DNA of 49,455 bases from Betaproteobacteria bacterium SG8_39 (GCA_001303445.1 LJTQ01000012.1:22554-72008); one strand, 5' to 3'. Positions 16,857 through 26,574 are shown, counted from the stretch's first letter. Translations and numbers: made by a program. The notes: generated by a model from the sequence alone, not told the origin.

Positions 16857-18848
16857 TTAACCGGCGCTGCCGCTGGCAACCATCGAGGCCGCGCGCGGGC
16901 TTTCCGCCGCGCGCGTCTCGGCGTCGCTGATCAGGGCGAACACGTCCACGGCCTGCGACTTGCCCTTGAGCTGCAGCGATCCGACCGGCTCGAGGTGGAA
17001 CCCAGGATCGAGCTGCTCGACGGTCGAGGCGGCCACCATGATCTGGCAGTACGGATCGACCAGGTGCTCGGGGATTTCCTTGCCGTAGCTCTCGAGCCGC
17101 GCGGCGGTGTTCACCACGTCGCCGATGGTCGTGTATTTCATGCGCTGCGCGCTGCCGAGGCAACCCGCCACCACCGACCCCGTGGCGATGCCCGCGCGCA
17201 CTTTGACGCGCGGCGCGTTTTCGGCGGACCAGGCCGCATTCAGCTTTTCCATCGCCGCACGCATGTCCATCGCGCAGCGCACGGCATTCATCGCGTCCCG
17301 GCGGATCTCCTCGGGCGTCTTGCGCGGCAGCGGCACGCCGAAATTCGACTTGATGGCATCACCGTAATAGTCGTCGACGACGCCACCGTGCTTGATGACC
17401 AGGCCCGCCATGGTCTCCATGTACTCGTTCAGCCAGTTCATCAGCTCCTCGGCGCTCAGGCGCTCCGCGACCGGCGTGAAACCCGCCAGGTCGGAAAACA
17501 GCACCGTCACGGTCATCGTCTGAGGCTGCAGCCGACCGCCCTTGATGAACATTTCGCGCTGCCGCCACATCTCGTCGGCAACCTCGGGTGAAACACTCTT
17601 GGAGAAGATATCCATGAGGAACTTCTTCTCCTGCCGCTCGTGGCCGGACAGGAAAGCGGTCACCAGTCCCGCCGACGCCACCCCCGCGATCGCCACCGGC
17701 GCGACCGGCAGCCACCAGTGGCCGAGAAACGCGAGCAGGGTCCCGCCCGCGAGGAGGATCAACCCGCCTGCCGTGAACAGCGTGAAGCGCACGGTGGAGC
17801 GCGCGGCCCGCCCCAACAGGGCACCGAGGACTCCCCACAGCAGAATCCACAGATTTTCGAAACGGTCGCTGAGGAACCGTATCGGCGCGTCTCCGTTCAG
17901 GGCCGCGCGAATCAGCTGGCTGACCTCGTGGCCGTGCACCGCGATCCCGGCGGTCGTCTGGCCACGACGGGTGAAACGATCGAAGGGCGTCAGGAACGCA
18001 TCCTTCACGCTCTCGGCGTTGACCCCGACGATGACGACGTTGCCCTCAATGAGTTTCGGATCGACCCGGCCTTCCAGCACGTCGCTGATCGAGTAGGTCT
18101 TGAACCGCTCCGCCCCGCCCCGGTAATCCAGCAGGTATTGATAGCCCTGGGCATCCGCGTGGACATAGGCGCCGTCATTGGCCTCAAACGGCCGCAGCGT
18201 CACCGACCCGAGGCGCATGTGTGCCGGATCGTCGCTGCCCGGCTGCGGCGTGATGCCGGCCTCGGCCAGATAGGCGAGCGCCAGGCGTAACGCAAGCGAG
18301 ACCGAGAAATTCTTGCCGTCGTCGAGAAACAGCAGGCCGCGGCGCACCACGCCGTCTTCGTCAACGGTGACGTCGGCGAAACCGATCTGCTCCGTTCCGC
18401 GCAGGACCGGGGGCCCCGCGACGCGTTTGCTGCTGTCCTTGCCGAACTTCTCGATGAAGACGACGCGCTTGTCGCTCTTCAGCAGGCGATGCAAGTCGTC
18501 GGTGCCCGGCGGTACCGGGATGTCGCGATACAGATCGACGCCCACACTGCGCGGCTCATGGGCGAGCAGTTTCTTCAACACCGCGAACATGTTGCGATCC
18601 GACAGCGGCCACTCCGCAAGCTTCTGGATGTCCGCCTCGAACGCTTGCACCAGAACCACGCGTGGTTCCAGTACGCTCTGGCGCTCCTTCACCCGCAGGT
18701 AGGCGTCGTAGCTCGCCAGCTCGACGAACTGCAGCATGCCCGCGCTGCGCAGGCCGATGACGAGCAGGCTCGCCGCGATACCCAGCGCGACGCTGATCAG
18801 CGTCGGGTTACGCAGCTTTTCGAGCCACGACGAGATCGCGGGATGCAT
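16857..18848 (-). CDS. CHASE2-domain class III nucleotide cyclase
   Basis: A 663-residue membrane protein: one helix (about 15-38), a periplasmic CHASE2 sensor (about 45-330), three helices (about 332-402) and a cytoplasmic class III cyclase domain (about 445-640). The metal aspartates are in FSDLAGFT (451-458) and DDYYGD (492-497), and the GDVVNTAARLE dimer region follows. The lysine that usually reads adenine sits at the second D of DDYYGD here, so the product could be cAMP or cGMP. The start was taken at 18848; a longer frame exists to 18983 but its extra 45 residues look uncoded. It is divergent from the amidohydrolase. Confidence 0.86.
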   Translation of the reverse strand: MHPAISSWLEKLRNPTLISVALGIAASLLVIGLRSAGMLQFVELASYDAYLRVKERQSVLEPRVVLVQAFEADIQKLAEWPLSDRNMFAVLKKLLAHEPRSVGVDLYRDIPVPPGTDDLHRLLKSDKRVVFIEKFGKDSSKRVAGPPVLRGTEQIGFADVTVDEDGVVRRGLLFLDDGKNFSVSLALRLALAYLAEAGITPQPGSDDPAHMRLGSVTLRPFEANDGAYVHADAQGYQYLLDYRGGAERFKTYSISDVLEGRVDPKLIEGNVVIVGVNAESVKDAFLTPFDRFTRRGQTTAGIAVHGHEVSQLIRAALNGDAPIRFLSDRFENLWILLWGVLGALLGRAARSTVRFTLFTAGGLILLAGGTLLAFLGHWWLPVAPVAIAGVASAGLVTAFLSGHERQEKKFLMDIFSKSVSPEVADEMWRQREMFIKGGRLQPQTMTVTVLFSDLAGFTPVAERLSAEELMNWLNEYMETMAGLVIKHGGVVDDYYGDAIKSNFGVPLPRKTPEEIRRDAMNAVRCAMDMRAAMEKLNAAWSAENAPRVKVRAGIATGSVVAGCLGSAQRMKYTTIGDVVNTAARLESYGKEIPEHLVDPYCQIMVAASTVEQLDPGFHLEPVGSLQLKGKSQAVDVFALISDAETRAAESPRAASMVASGSAG

Positions 18849-18981
18849 GCAGCCATTGTGAAGCGGGAACTGCCCAGGGGCAACGGCCGGGCCATCCCAC
18901 GGGACCAGCGAATCAACCGCGGTTTGCGCGCCCCGGGCGCGGCTCACGGCCTCCGAGTTGCCGTACACTGCGCGGCGACCC

Positions 18982-20655
18982 ATGGCCTACGACCTCGTCA
19001 TCAAGAACGGCTTGCTGATCGACGGCACCGGCGCGCCAGCGCGCTCCGGCGACCTTGCCATCGCCGAGGGTCGTATCGCCGCGATCGGCACTGTCAAGGA
19101 CGGCGCCGCGCGCGTCATCGATGCCTCCGATCTCGCGGTCGCGCCCGGCTTCATCGATCCGCACACCCATTACGATGCGCAGATCTGCTGGGACAGCGCG
19201 CTGACGCCGTCTTCCTGGCACGGCGTGACCTCGGTGGTGATGGGCAACTGCGGCGTTGGCATCGCGCCCTGCCGGCCGGCGGCGCGCGAAATCGCCATGC
19301 GCGATCTGGTCAACGTGGAAGCGATCCCCTTCGAGGTGCTCGAGCAGGGCATCCGCTGGGACTGGGAGAGCTTTCCGCAGTACCTGGACGCCGCCGCGGG
19401 CTACAAGCTCGCGCTCAACGTCGCCTTCCTCGCGCCGCTGACGCCGTTTCGCCACTACGTCATGGGCGAAGCCTCGATGGCGCGTGCCGCATCGCCGGAG
19501 GAGACGGCGGCCATCGCCGCACTGCTCGGCGAGGCGATGGACGCCGGCGCCTACGGTTTTTCCAGCACGCTGCTCAACCAGCACATGGGCTTCGCCGGCC
19601 GGCCGCTCGCCTGCCGCAACGCCAGCCGCGACGAGCTGAAGGCCTACTGCAACGTGCTGAAAGCGCGCGGCAAGGGAGCGATCGAGATCGCGATGACCAA
19701 GCAGATCGGCGTCATGGACGACCCGGAGCTCGAGCTGCTCGACTTCATGCTCGAGGAAAGCGCGCGGCCGATCACCTTCATCGCCATGTTCGACCGCGAC
19801 GACATCTCCGAGGCCGTGCGCACCTCGCTCGCCAAGGCCGCGCCGATGATCGCGCGCGGCGCGCGGCCGCAGACCTCGCCGCTGCCGCTGACGCGCGAGG
19901 TCAACATGCGCAACCCGTTCTCCTTCGCCGGCTTTCCGTCGTGGAAGCGCGTGTTCGAGGACAAGTCGAAGGCGGCACAGGCCGCGGTGTACCGCGACCC
20001 GGCGTTCCGTGCGCAGTTCCGCGAGGAGCTCAAGCGCCCGGCGGGCTTCGGCAACTGGGGGCGCATCACCGTGCACGAAGTGAAGTCCTCTGCGCTCAAG
20101 CATCTCGAAGGACAGACCGTGGCCGAGATCGCCGCGGCACAGGGCAAGGACGGCGTCGACGCCTTTCTCGACCTCACGCTCGCCGACGACCTCGACAACG
20201 AGTTCACCATGGCCTCGTTCAACACACGGGTCGACCGGATGGCCGAGATCCTCAACAACCCGGCCATGCTGCTCGGCCTGGGCGACGGCGGCGCGCACCT
20301 CGACATGCTGTGCGACGCCGGCTATCCGACTTACGTGCTCGGCACCTGGGTGCGCGAGCGCAAGGTGCTCAGCCTCGAGCACGCCGTGCAGCGCATGACC
20401 GCCGACCCGGCGGATTTCTTCGGCATTCGTGATCGCGGCCGGCTCAAGGAAGGATTCGCCGCCGACCTCGCGATCTTCGATCCCGCAACGGTCGGCTCGG
20501 CGGGACGCCCGGAGCGGCGCTACGACCTGCCGGGCGGGGCGAAGCGCATGGTGATGCGCTCGCAGGGCATCGAGTACACCGTCGTCAACGGCGCGGTGAC
20601 CTGGGAGAAGGGCGCGCTGACCGGTGCCGCTGCCGGCACGGTGCTGCGCGCCTGA
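18982..20655 (+). CDS. D-aminoacylase-type amidohydrolase
   Basis: A 557-residue amidohydrolase of the N-acyl-D-amino-acid deacylase class. The N-terminus LVIKNGLLIDGTGAPA and the metal motif FIDPHTHYDAQ are followed by GNCGVGIAPC with the family's metal cysteine, GAYGFSS, and, near the end, LGLGDGGAHLDML with the catalytic aspartate, then GRLKEGFAADLAIFDP. The substrate may be an N-acylated D-amino acid or another cyclic or linear amide; the local context does not decide. The ATG at 18982 fits the family start; an upstream ATG at 18958 adds eight residues. Confidence 0.85.
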   Translation: MAYDLVIKNGLLIDGTGAPARSGDLAIAEGRIAAIGTVKDGAARVIDASDLAVAPGFIDPHTHYDAQICWDSALTPSSWHGVTSVVMGNCGVGIAPCRPAAREIAMRDLVNVEAIPFEVLEQGIRWDWESFPQYLDAAAGYKLALNVAFLAPLTPFRHYVMGEASMARAASPEETAAIAALLGEAMDAGAYGFSSTLLNQHMGFAGRPLACRNASRDELKAYCNVLKARGKGAIEIAMTKQIGVMDDPELELLDFMLEESARPITFIAMFDRDDISEAVRTSLAKAAPMIARGARPQTSPLPLTREVNMRNPFSFAGFPSWKRVFEDKSKAAQAAVYRDPAFRAQFREELKRPAGFGNWGRITVHEVKSSALKHLEGQTVAEIAAAQGKDGVDAFLDLTLADDLDNEFTMASFNTRVDRMAEILNNPAMLLGLGDGGAHLDMLCDAGYPTYVLGTWVRERKVLSLEHAVQRMTADPADFFGIRDRGRLKEGFAADLAIFDPATVGSAGRPERRYDLPGGAKRMVMRSQGIEYTVVNGAVTWEKGALTGAAAGTVLRA

Positions 20656-20699
20656 GCGTGAAAGAATCCCCGCCCATTTCTTAATCTGAGGAGAACGTC

Positions 20700-20993
20700 A
20701 TGCCCAAGGCTTACATGGTTGTCACCTATCGCTCGATCAGCAATCCCGAGGCGCTCGCCGCCTACGCCAAGATTGCCGGGCCCGCCATCCAGGCCGCGGG
20801 GGGCAAATTCCTTGTGCGTGGCGTCCCCGCCAAGACCTACGAAGTGGGGATGAAAGAGCGCACCGTGGTGGTCGAGTTCGACAGCATCGCGCAAGCGATC
20901 GCGGCATACGACGGGCCCGGCTACGCAAAGGCGCTCGACGCGCTGGGCAAGGACTCGGCGGTTCGCGACATGCGCATCGTCGAGGGCGTGTAA
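20700..20993 (+). CDS. DUF1330 family protein
   Basis: A 97-residue ferredoxin-like alpha/beta protein. It has AYMVVTYRSISNPEALAAYA at the start, GGKFLVRGV in the middle and VVVEFDSIAQAIAAYDGPGYAKAL, the DUF1330 core. Family members are dimeric single-domain proteins of unknown role. A GAGGAGAA ribosome site precedes the ATG. It follows the amidohydrolase by 44 bases and may share its transcript; it is convergent with icmF. Confidence 0.85.
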   Translation: MPKAYMVVTYRSISNPEALAAYAKIAGPAIQAAGGKFLVRGVPAKTYEVGMKERTVVVEFDSIAQAIAAYDGPGYAKALDALGKDSAVRDMRIVEGV

Positions 20994-20996
20994 TGA

Positions 20997-21013
20997 GCGG
21001 GCGCTAGGCCCGC
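20997..21013. terminator. Possible bidirectional terminator hairpin
   Basis: A 6-bp stem (GCGGGC with GCCCGC) with a 5-base loop lies between two convergent genes, four bases after the DUF1330 stop. There is no T-run on either strand, so it is at best a weak terminator. Confidence 0.3.
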
Positions 21014-21021
21014 AAGCGCCG

Positions 21022-24000
21022 CTACATCGATCGCCGGTACTGCCCGCCCACTTCGAACAGCGCGTGGGTGATCTGGCCGAGCGAGCAGCAGCGCACCGCG
21101 TCCATCAGCACCGCGAACACGTTCTCGTCGGCGATCACTGCCTGCTGCAGCCGATCGAGCACCGCCGGCGCGTCCTGGGCGTGCTGCTTGTGGAAGGCGC
21201 GCAGGCGCTTCAGCTGTGAGCGCTTCTCCTCTTCGGTCGAGCGGATCAGCTCGAGCGCCTCGGGCACCGGATCGCCGTGCGGGTTGCGGAAGGTATTGAC
21301 GCCGACGATCGGGTAGGAGCCGTCGTGCTTCTTGTGCTCGTAATAGAGCGACTCCTCCTGGATCTTGCCGCGCTGGTAACCGGTTTCCATCGCGCCGAGC
21401 ACCCCGCCACGCGCCGAGATCGCCTCGAATTCCTTGAGCACCGCTTCCTCGACGAGATCGGTCAGCTCGTCGATGACGAACGAACCCTGGTTCGGGTTCT
21501 CGTTCTTCGCCAAACCCCACTCCTTGTTGATGATCAGCTGGATCGCCATCGCGCGGCGTACGGACTCCTCGGTCGGCGTGGTGATCGCCTCGTCGTAGGC
21601 GTTGGTATGCAGCGAGTTGGTGTTGTCATAGGTCGAAATCAGCGCCTGCAGCGTGGTGCGGATGTCGTTGAACGCGATCTCCTGGGCGTGTAGTGAGCGC
21701 CCGCTGGTCTGCGAGTGGAACTTGAGCTTCTGGCTGCGCTCGTTGGCGCCGTAGCGTTCGCGCATCGCCACCGCCCAGATGCGCCGCGCGACACGCCCGA
21801 GCACGGTGTACTCGGGATCCATGCCGTAGCTGAAGAAGAACGACAGGTTGGGCGCGAAGTCATCGATGTGCATGCCACGCGCGAGATACGCCTCGACGAA
21901 GGTGAAGCCGTTGGAGAGCGTGAAAGCAAGCTGCGAGATCGGGTTCGCGCCCGCTTCGGCGATGTGGTACCCGGAAATCGACACCGAGTAGAAGTTTTTC
22001 ACGCCGTGGTGGATGAACCAGTCCTGAATGTCGCCCATCACCTTGAGCGAGAACTCGGTCGAGAAGATGCAGGTGTTCTGGCCCTGGTCTTCCTTCAGGA
22101 TGTCGGCCTGCACCGTGCCGCGCACGCTGGCCAGCGTCCATTCGCGAATCTTCTCCGCCTCGTCCTCGGTCGGCTCGCGACCGTTGTCCTGCACGAACTT
22201 CTCCACCTGCTGGTCGATCGCGGTGTTGAAGAACATCGCCAGCAGGGTCGGCGCCGGCCCGTTGATCGTCATCGAAACCGAGGTGTTCGGCGCGCAGAGG
22301 TCAAAGCCCGAGTACAGCACTTTCATGTCCTCGAGGGTCGCGATCGACACGCCCGAGTTCCCGACCTTGCCGTAGATGTCCGGCCGCTCGTCCGGATCGA
22401 AGCCGTAGAGCGTGACCGAGTCGAACGCGGTCGACAGCCGCTTGGCCGGCATGTCCTTCGACAGCAGATGAAAGCGCTTGTTGGTGCGGAAGGCGTCGCC
22501 CTCGCCCGCGAACATGCGTGTCGGATCCTCGTTCTCGCGCTTGAAGGCGAACACGCCCGCGGTGTACGGGAACGACCCCGGCAGGTTCTCGCGCAACTGC
22601 CATTTCAGGATCTCGCCGGGATCCTCGAACTTCGGCAGTGCGACCTTCGGCACCTTGGTCCCCGAGAGCGAGGTGGTGCGCAGGCCGGTGCGGATCTCGC
22701 GGCCGCGAATCTTCACCACGTACTCGTCGCCGGCGTAGGCCTTGACGGTCGCAGGCCACTGCTCGAGCAGCTTCTTCGAGCGTGCATCGAGCGTGTCGTT
22801 TTTTTCCTCGATCAGCGCGGTCAGCGCGTGCGCATCCGCCCCCGCCTTCATGAGCAGCGTCTTTGCGGTGATCAGGCTCGCGCGCTCGCGCGCGTGCTGG
22901 GCCTGCGTGTGCGCGTGCGCGTGGTAGCCGCGCAGGCACTCGGCGATCTCGGCGAGATACCGGCTGCGCTTCGGCGGCACCACCGCGTCGACCCGCGACG
23001 AGACGTGCGCGTCGACCTTCGGCAGCCTGCCGGGTTTCAGCTTGAGACCCTTCTCGCCCAGCCGCGCCACGATCGCCTGATAGAGCGCGGTCACGCCGTC
23101 GTCCGAGAACCGGCTCGCGACCGTGCCGAACACCGGCATCTCGTCGGGGGCAGCGCGGAACGCCTCGCGATTGCGCTGCACCTGCTTGCGCACGTCGCGC
23201 AGCGCGTCCTCGGCGCCCTTGCGGTCGAACTTGTTGATCGCGACGAAGTCTGCGTAATCGAGCATGTCGATCTTCTCGAGCTGGCTCGCCGCACCGAATT
23301 CGGGCGTCATCACGTAAAGCGACACGTCCACGTGCGGCACGATCGCGGCATCGCCCTGGCCGATGCCCGAGGTTTCTACGATCACCAGGTCGAAACCCGC
23401 CGCCCGGCAGGCCGCAACCGCGTCGGGCACCGCCTGCGAGATTTCAGCCCCTGAGCCGCGCGTCGCCAGCGAGCGCATGAACACCGCGTCGCCGTGGATC
23501 GCGTTCATGCGGATGCGGTCGCCGAGCAAAGCGCCGCCGGTCTTGCGGCGCGAGGGGTCGACCGCAACGATTGCAATCTTCAGTCGATCATCCTGGTCGA
23601 GCCGGAAGCGGCGCACGATCTCGTCGGTGAGCGAGCTCTTGCCGGCGCCGCCCGTGCCCGTAATGCCGAGCACCGGCGCGCGGCGCCTGGCCGCCGCGTC
23701 CTGCAGGCGTTGCTTCAGCGCCGCGTTGGCCGCGCCCAGCTCGAGCGCCGTGATGAGCTGCGCCAGCGCCCTGCGGTCGCCTTTGCCGACGCGCTCGAGA
23801 TCGGCCGGCGAATGCGTCGTCGGGTCGAAATCGCAGCGCGCGAGCATGTCGTTGATCATGCCCTGGAGGCCCATTTTCTGGCCGTCCTCGGGCGAATAGA
23901 TGCGCGCCACCCCGTAGGCGTGCAGCGCCTTGATCTCGGCCGGCACGATCACGCCGCCGCCGCCGCCGAACACCTGGATGTGCGCCCCGCCCCGTTCGCG

Positions 24001-24276
24001 CAGCAGGTCGATCATGTACTTGAAGTACTCGAGATGGCCGCCCTGGTAGGACGACACCGCGATGCCCTGCACGTCCTCCTGCAGCGCGGCGGTGACGACG
24101 TCCTCGACCGAGCGGTTGTGGCCGAGGTGAATCACCTCGGCGCCGGAGGCCTGCACGATGCGGCGCATGATATTGATCGAGGCGTCGTGGCCGTCGAACA
24201 GGCTCGCCGCGGTGACGAAGCGAATCTTGTGCTTCGCCTTGTAGATCAGGTTCTGGCTGTCGGACAGATCGGTCAT
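21022..24276 (-). CDS. icmF: Fused acyl-CoA mutase IcmF (B12-binding, G-protein and mutase domains)
   Basis: A 1084-residue fusion. Residues about 15-150 are the B12-binding domain with DGHDAS (His30 as the lower cobalt ligand) and the GGGG loop; about 200-420 are a MeaB-like GTPase with P-loop [12 protein letters not shown] (204-215) and NKFDRK; from about 540 the mutase barrel with [28 protein letters not shown] and [12 protein letters not shown]. IcmF interconverts isobutyryl- and n-butyryl-CoA and also isovaleryl- and pivalyl-CoA. The phenylalanine in GVFAFKRE, where methylmalonyl-CoA mutases have tyrosine, supports IcmF. It matches the leucine/valine theme of the window. A palindromic operator lies 44 bases upstream. 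Confidence 0.93.
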   Translation of the reverse strand: MTDLSDSQNLIYKAKHKIRFVTAASLFDGHDASINIMRRIVQASGAEVIHLGHNRSVEDVVTAALQEDVQGIAVSSYQGGHLEYFKYMIDLLRERGGAHIQVFGGGGGVIVPAEIKALHAYGVARIYSPEDGQKMGLQGMINDMLARCDFDPTTHSPADLERVGKGDRRALAQLITALELGAANAALKQRLQDAAARRRAPVLGITGTGGAGKSSLTDEIVRRFRLDQDDRLKIAIVAVDPSRRKTGGALLGDRIRMNAIHGDAVFMRSLATRGSGAEISQAVPDAVAACRAAGFDLVIVETSGIGQGDAAIVPHVDVSLYVMTPEFGAASQLEKIDMLDYADFVAINKFDRKGAEDALRDVRKQVQRNREAFRAAPDEMPVFGTVASRFSDDGVTALYQAIVARLGEKGLKLKPGRLPKVDAHVSSRVDAVVPPKRSRYLAEIAECLRGYHAHAHTQAQHARERASLITAKTLLMKAGADAHALTALIEEKNDTLDARSKKLLEQWPATVKAYAGDEYVVKIRGREIRTGLRTTSLSGTKVPKVALPKFEDPGEILKWQLRENLPGSFPYTAGVFAFKRENEDPTRMFAGEGDAFRTNKRFHLLSKDMPAKRLSTAFDSVTLYGFDPDERPDIYGKVGNSGVSIATLEDMKVLYSGFDLCAPNTSVSMTINGPAPTLLAMFFNTAIDQQVEKFVQDNGREPTEDEAEKIREWTLASVRGTVQADILKEDQGQNTCIFSTEFSLKVMGDIQDWFIHHGVKNFYSVSISGYHIAEAGANPISQLAFTLSNGFTFVEAYLARGMHIDDFAPNLSFFFSYGMDPEYTVLGRVARRIWAVAMRERYGANERSQKLKFHSQTSGRSLHAQEIAFNDIRTTLQALISTYDNTNSLHTNAYDEAITTPTEESVRRAMAIQLIINKEWGLAKNENPNQGSFVIDELTDLVEEAVLKEFEAISARGGVLGAMETGYQRGKIQEESLYYEHKKHDGSYPIVGVNTFRNPHGDPVPEALELIRSTEEEKRSQLKRLRAFHKQHAQDAPAVLDRLQQAVIADENVFAVLMDAVRCCSLGQITHALFEVGGQYRRSM

Positions 24277-24319
24277 CGGGGGCCTCGTTCCGCGGACCGG
24301 GGAAGGGAGAGCAGGCTAC

Positions 24320-24341
24320 TTTACGTTTACGTAAACGTCAA
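24320..24341 (-). promoter_or_regulatory. Palindromic operator upstream of icmF (LiuR-like)
   Basis: The 16-bp perfect palindrome ACGTTTACGTAAACGT (24323-24338) extends to a 22-bp dyad with one mismatch. It lies 44 bases before the icmF start, where a promoter is expected. Its TTTACGT/ACGTAAA look is like the sites of LiuR, the MerR-family regulator of branched-chain amino acid breakdown; that assignment is from memory of the motif and unproven here. Confidence 0.6.
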
Positions 24342-24379
24342 CCTGCCCGGCGCCTGCCTGCGCCGCGTCGTCCGGCAGT

Positions 24380-25039
24380 TTACCGATCGTGCGCGGCCGC
24401 AGGGACGGCCGCCGCCACGGCGAGAAAGCCGCCCCAGGGCGCGCACACCGAAAGCAGGCCTTCGAGCGTCCGCGCCACCGTGCCGCCCGAGGCGAGGAGT
24501 ACCGCGCTGCGCATCTCGATCCCGCGCGCCCCGGCTGCGCGCAGCAGCGCCCGCGCCTCGGCGGCGCGATGCCAGCGCGCGCCGCGATAGGCGCCTTTGC
24601 CGCCGCCGCGCCCCTTCTGCAGGTACAACACGCTGCGCCGGTTGAGCAGGCCCAGCGCCACGCGGCCGCGCGCCACCCGCATCATTTCGGCGAGCGCCCG
24701 CGCCTCCTCGCGCACGAAGCACAAGGCGGTCACAGACACGCAGCAATCAAAAGCCCGCGAGACGAACGGCAGCGCAGCCGCGTCCGCCACGAGGTAGTCT
24801 TCCACCGCCGCCCGGTGCGCACGCGCGTACGCGATCATCGCCGCGTCGAAATCGATGCCGGTCACGCGGTAGCCGTCGCGGACGAGGCGACGCGTGAACC
24901 AGCCGCTGCCGCAGCCGACATCGAGCATGCGTGCGTTCGGCGATGGGCGCAGCAGCTCGATGAGCAGGCGGTACTCGGTCTCGCCGATCCAGCGCCCGCG
25001 CGGCGTGTTGTACCAGGCGTCGTATTGCTCGGGCGTCAT
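24380..25039 (-). CDS. Class I SAM-dependent methyltransferase
   Basis: A 219-residue methyltransferase (Methyltransf_11 type). It begins MTPEQYDAWYNTPRGRWIGETEYRL with the SAM motif MLDVGCGSGWFTRRL, then GIDFDAAMIAYA (acidic residue binding the SAM ribose) and FDCCVSVTALCFV. I used the ATG at 25039; an ATG at 25069 adds ten residues without support. The methyl acceptor is unknown. It is divergent from a second methyltransferase and lies upstream of icmF, separated by the operator. Confidence 0.8.
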   Translation of the reverse strand: MTPEQYDAWYNTPRGRWIGETEYRLLIELLRPSPNARMLDVGCGSGWFTRRLVRDGYRVTGIDFDAAMIAYARAHRAAVEDYLVADAAALPFVSRAFDCCVSVTALCFVREEARALAEMMRVARGRVALGLLNRRSVLYLQKGRGGGKGAYRGARWHRAAEARALLRAAGARGIEMRSAVLLASGGTVARTLEGLLSVCAPWGGFLAVAAAVPAAAHDR

Positions 25040-25091
25040 ATCGAACGCCCTAGTGTGGGACGCGCACACCGCCAGCGCAATGACGCAGACT

Positions 25092-25120
25092 TTGACGTCG
25101 CCTGACCCCGAGCCTACAGT
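25092..25120 (+). promoter_or_regulatory. Putative sigma-70 promoter for the second methyltransferase
   Basis: TTGACG (25092-25097) and TACAGT (25115-25120) are separated by 17 bases. A transcript from here would begin about two bases before the ATG at 25129, giving an almost leaderless message. Based on consensus match only. Confidence 0.4.
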
Positions 25121-25128
25121 TGCCCAGG

Positions 25129-25776
25129 ATGAGCACGCCGATCGAAACGCCTGATGCCGGCGCGGTGCAGTTCTTCGACCGGCAGTTCGAACGGCAGGTC
25201 GGCGCCGCCGATTACGCGCTCAATCCCTTCGAGCAGGCCGTGCTGCCATTCCTGCACGGCGACGTACTCGACCTCGGCTGCGGACTCGGCAACCTCGCAC
25301 TCGCCGCCGCCGCACGCGGCTGCCGGGTGACGGCGCTCGATGCCAGCCCGCTGGCAATTACCGATTTGGTCGGCCGTGCGCGGGCGCAGGGGCTGGAGAA
25401 CGTCCAGGCGCACACGGCCGAGCTGCGTCACTATGTCCCGGCGCGAATGTACGACTCCGTCGTCGCGATCGGCCTGCTGATGTTCTTCGCCTGCGACGAT
25501 GCGCGCGGACTGCTTGCGCGCCTGCGTGAGGCGGTAAAACCCGGCGGCCGCATCGCGCTCAACGTGCTGGTCGAGGGCACGACCTGGCTCGAGCCCTTCG
25601 GCAGCCAACCCTACTGTCTGTTCGCGCCCGATGCCTTGTCAGGCGAAGTCGCGGGATGGAAGGTCCTTGTTTCGCGCCACGACGACTTTCCGGCGCCGAA
25701 CGCCACGCTCAAGCGCTTTCACACCCTCGTCGCCCAACGTCCGGTCGCGCCTAGCTCTCGGACAAGCTCTCGATAA
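25129..25776 (+). CDS. Class I SAM-dependent methyltransferase (TehB-like)
   Basis: A 215-residue methyltransferase. SAM motif VLDLGCGLGNLALAAAARG is followed by VTALDASPLAI and VVAIGLLMFFACDDARGLLARLREAVKPGGRIALNV, the pattern seen in TehB-like tellurite/thiol methylases. Its position next to the mercury locus would suit a metalloid or thiol methyltransferase, but that is inference. ATG 25129 is preferred; a TTG at 25120 is an alternative. Its 3' end overlaps the convergent merR gene by 26 bases. Confidence 0.8.
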   Translation: MSTPIETPDAGAVQFFDRQFERQVGAADYALNPFEQAVLPFLHGDVLDLGCGLGNLALAAAARGCRVTALDASPLAITDLVGRARAQGLENVQAHTAELRHYVPARMYDSVVAIGLLMFFACDDARGLLARLREAVKPGGRIALNVLVEGTTWLEPFGSQPYCLFAPDALSGEVAGWKVLVSRHDDFPAPNATLKRFHTLVAQRPVAPSSRTSSR

Positions 25777-26152
25777 TCGCGCAGCCGCGCGCTGCGCCCG
25801 TGTCGCAGCGTGCGATCAGCTCCTCGAGCACCGACTTCAGCCGAACCAGATCGCGCAGCCGCGCGTCGACGACGGTGAGCTTTTTCGCCGCCAGCGCGCG
25901 CGCCGGGCCGCAGGCCGAGAAGCGCTCGAGCCGCAGCAGCGCGGCGATCTCGTCGAGCGTGAAACCGAGAGCCTGCGCGCGCCTGATGAAGCCGATGCGG
26001 GCCAGCGCATCCTCGCCGTAGCGCCGCACGCGACCCGTGGGACGTGCCGGCACGCCAAGCAGTTTTCGGCGCTGGTAATAGCGCACGGTTTCCACGTTCA
26101 CGCCGGCGTCCCTCGCCAGCGCACCGATCGTCATGGAACGGGCAGCCGTCAT
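25751..26152 (-). CDS. merR: Mercury-responsive regulator MerR
   Basis: A 133-residue MerR-family protein. The helix-turn-helix (MTIGALARDAGVNVETVRYYQRRKLL) is followed by a dimerisation helix. Cysteines at 81, 116 and 124 align with the three Hg(II) ligands of Tn501 MerR (82, 117, 126), the last two within ARCDTGAARGC. It should repress and, with metal, activate the divergent merT promoter by untwisting its 19-base spacer. ATG 26152 has a GGAG 8 bases upstream; ATG 26134 is an alternative. Annotation as the mercury type rather than lead, zinc or copper types rests on the cysteine pattern and the operator. Confidence 0.9.
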   Translation of the reverse strand: MTAARSMTIGALARDAGVNVETVRYYQRRKLLGVPARPTGRVRRYGEDALARIGFIRRAQALGFTLDEIAALLRLERFSACGPARALAAKKLTVVDARLRDLVRLKSVLEELIARCDTGAARGCAIIESLSES

Positions 26153-26156
26153 CTGC

Positions 26157-26187
26157 TTGACTCCGTACCTGAGTACGGGCTGAGAAT
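26157..26187 (+). promoter_or_regulatory. mer operator-promoter (19-base spacer)
   Basis: TTGACT (-35, 26157-26162) and GAGAAT (-10, 26182-26187) are separated by 19 bases that hold the dyad CCGTAC-CTGA-GTACGG (26163-26178). This closely matches the MerR-controlled promoter of Tn501/Tn21. It drives merT and sits 5 bases from the merR start, so it also controls merR. Confidence 0.88.
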
Positions 26188-26220
26188 GCGCCTTTCTCCC
26201 CTTTGAGCGCAAGCGCCCGC

Positions 26221-26574
26221 ATGAAGCCACCCGCAGCGGAAAACGCCTCGATCGCCGCCGGCGCGCTCGCCGCACTCGGCGCCTCGACCTGCTGCGTGCT
26301 GCCGCTCGCCCTGGTCACGGTCGGCCTCGGCGGTGCCTGGATCGCGCAGTTGCGTGCGATGGAGCAGTTTTTCCCGCTGTTCGTCGGCATTGCGATTGCC
26401 GCGTTCGCCTACGCCTTCTACCGCCTGTACCTGCGCCCGGCGGCGTGCGCGCCGGGCGAGGCCTGCGCCGATCCGACCACGCGCCGACGCCAGCGCATCG
26501 CGTTCTGGATCACGCTCATCGGGGCGAAAGCGCTGATCGCATCGCCCTATGTCTATGCCGCCTTGGCGAACTAG
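26221..26574 (+). CDS. merT: Mercuric transport protein MerT
   Basis: A 117-residue inner-membrane protein with three predicted helices. The vicinal cysteine pair C24-C25 lies in the first helix (STCCVLPLA) and a second pair (C76, C82) is in the cytoplasmic loop, as in MerT, which passes Hg(II) from MerP across the membrane. The ATG at 26221 gives the usual MerT start; an upstream TTG in frame is ignored. It follows the mer promoter by 33 bases and its end overlaps merP. Confidence 0.9.
   Translation: MKPPAAENASIAAGALAALGASTCCVLPLALVTVGLGGAWIAQLRAMEQFFPLFVGIAIAAFAYAFYRLYLRPAACAPGEACADPTTRRRQRIAFWITLIGAKALIASPYVYAALAN

Noticed and set aside
15685-17163. 492-residue minus-strand frame across pncA, the binding protein and the cyclase end
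   Set aside because: It overlaps three recognisable genes and has no protein-like features.
22801-22935. Possible repeat in GCGCG/GTGCGTG-rich DNA within icmF
   Set aside because: It is the coding sequence of an Ala/His/Gln linker ([14 protein letters not shown]) and not an independent element.
21715-23454. 579-residue open frame antisense to icmF
   Set aside because: Codon-bias shadow; composition is His/Arg/Val-rich without motifs, and icmF is certain.
26203-26220. In-frame TTG start upstream of merT
   Set aside because: The added residues are not part of MerT, and ATG 26221 gives the standard N-terminus.
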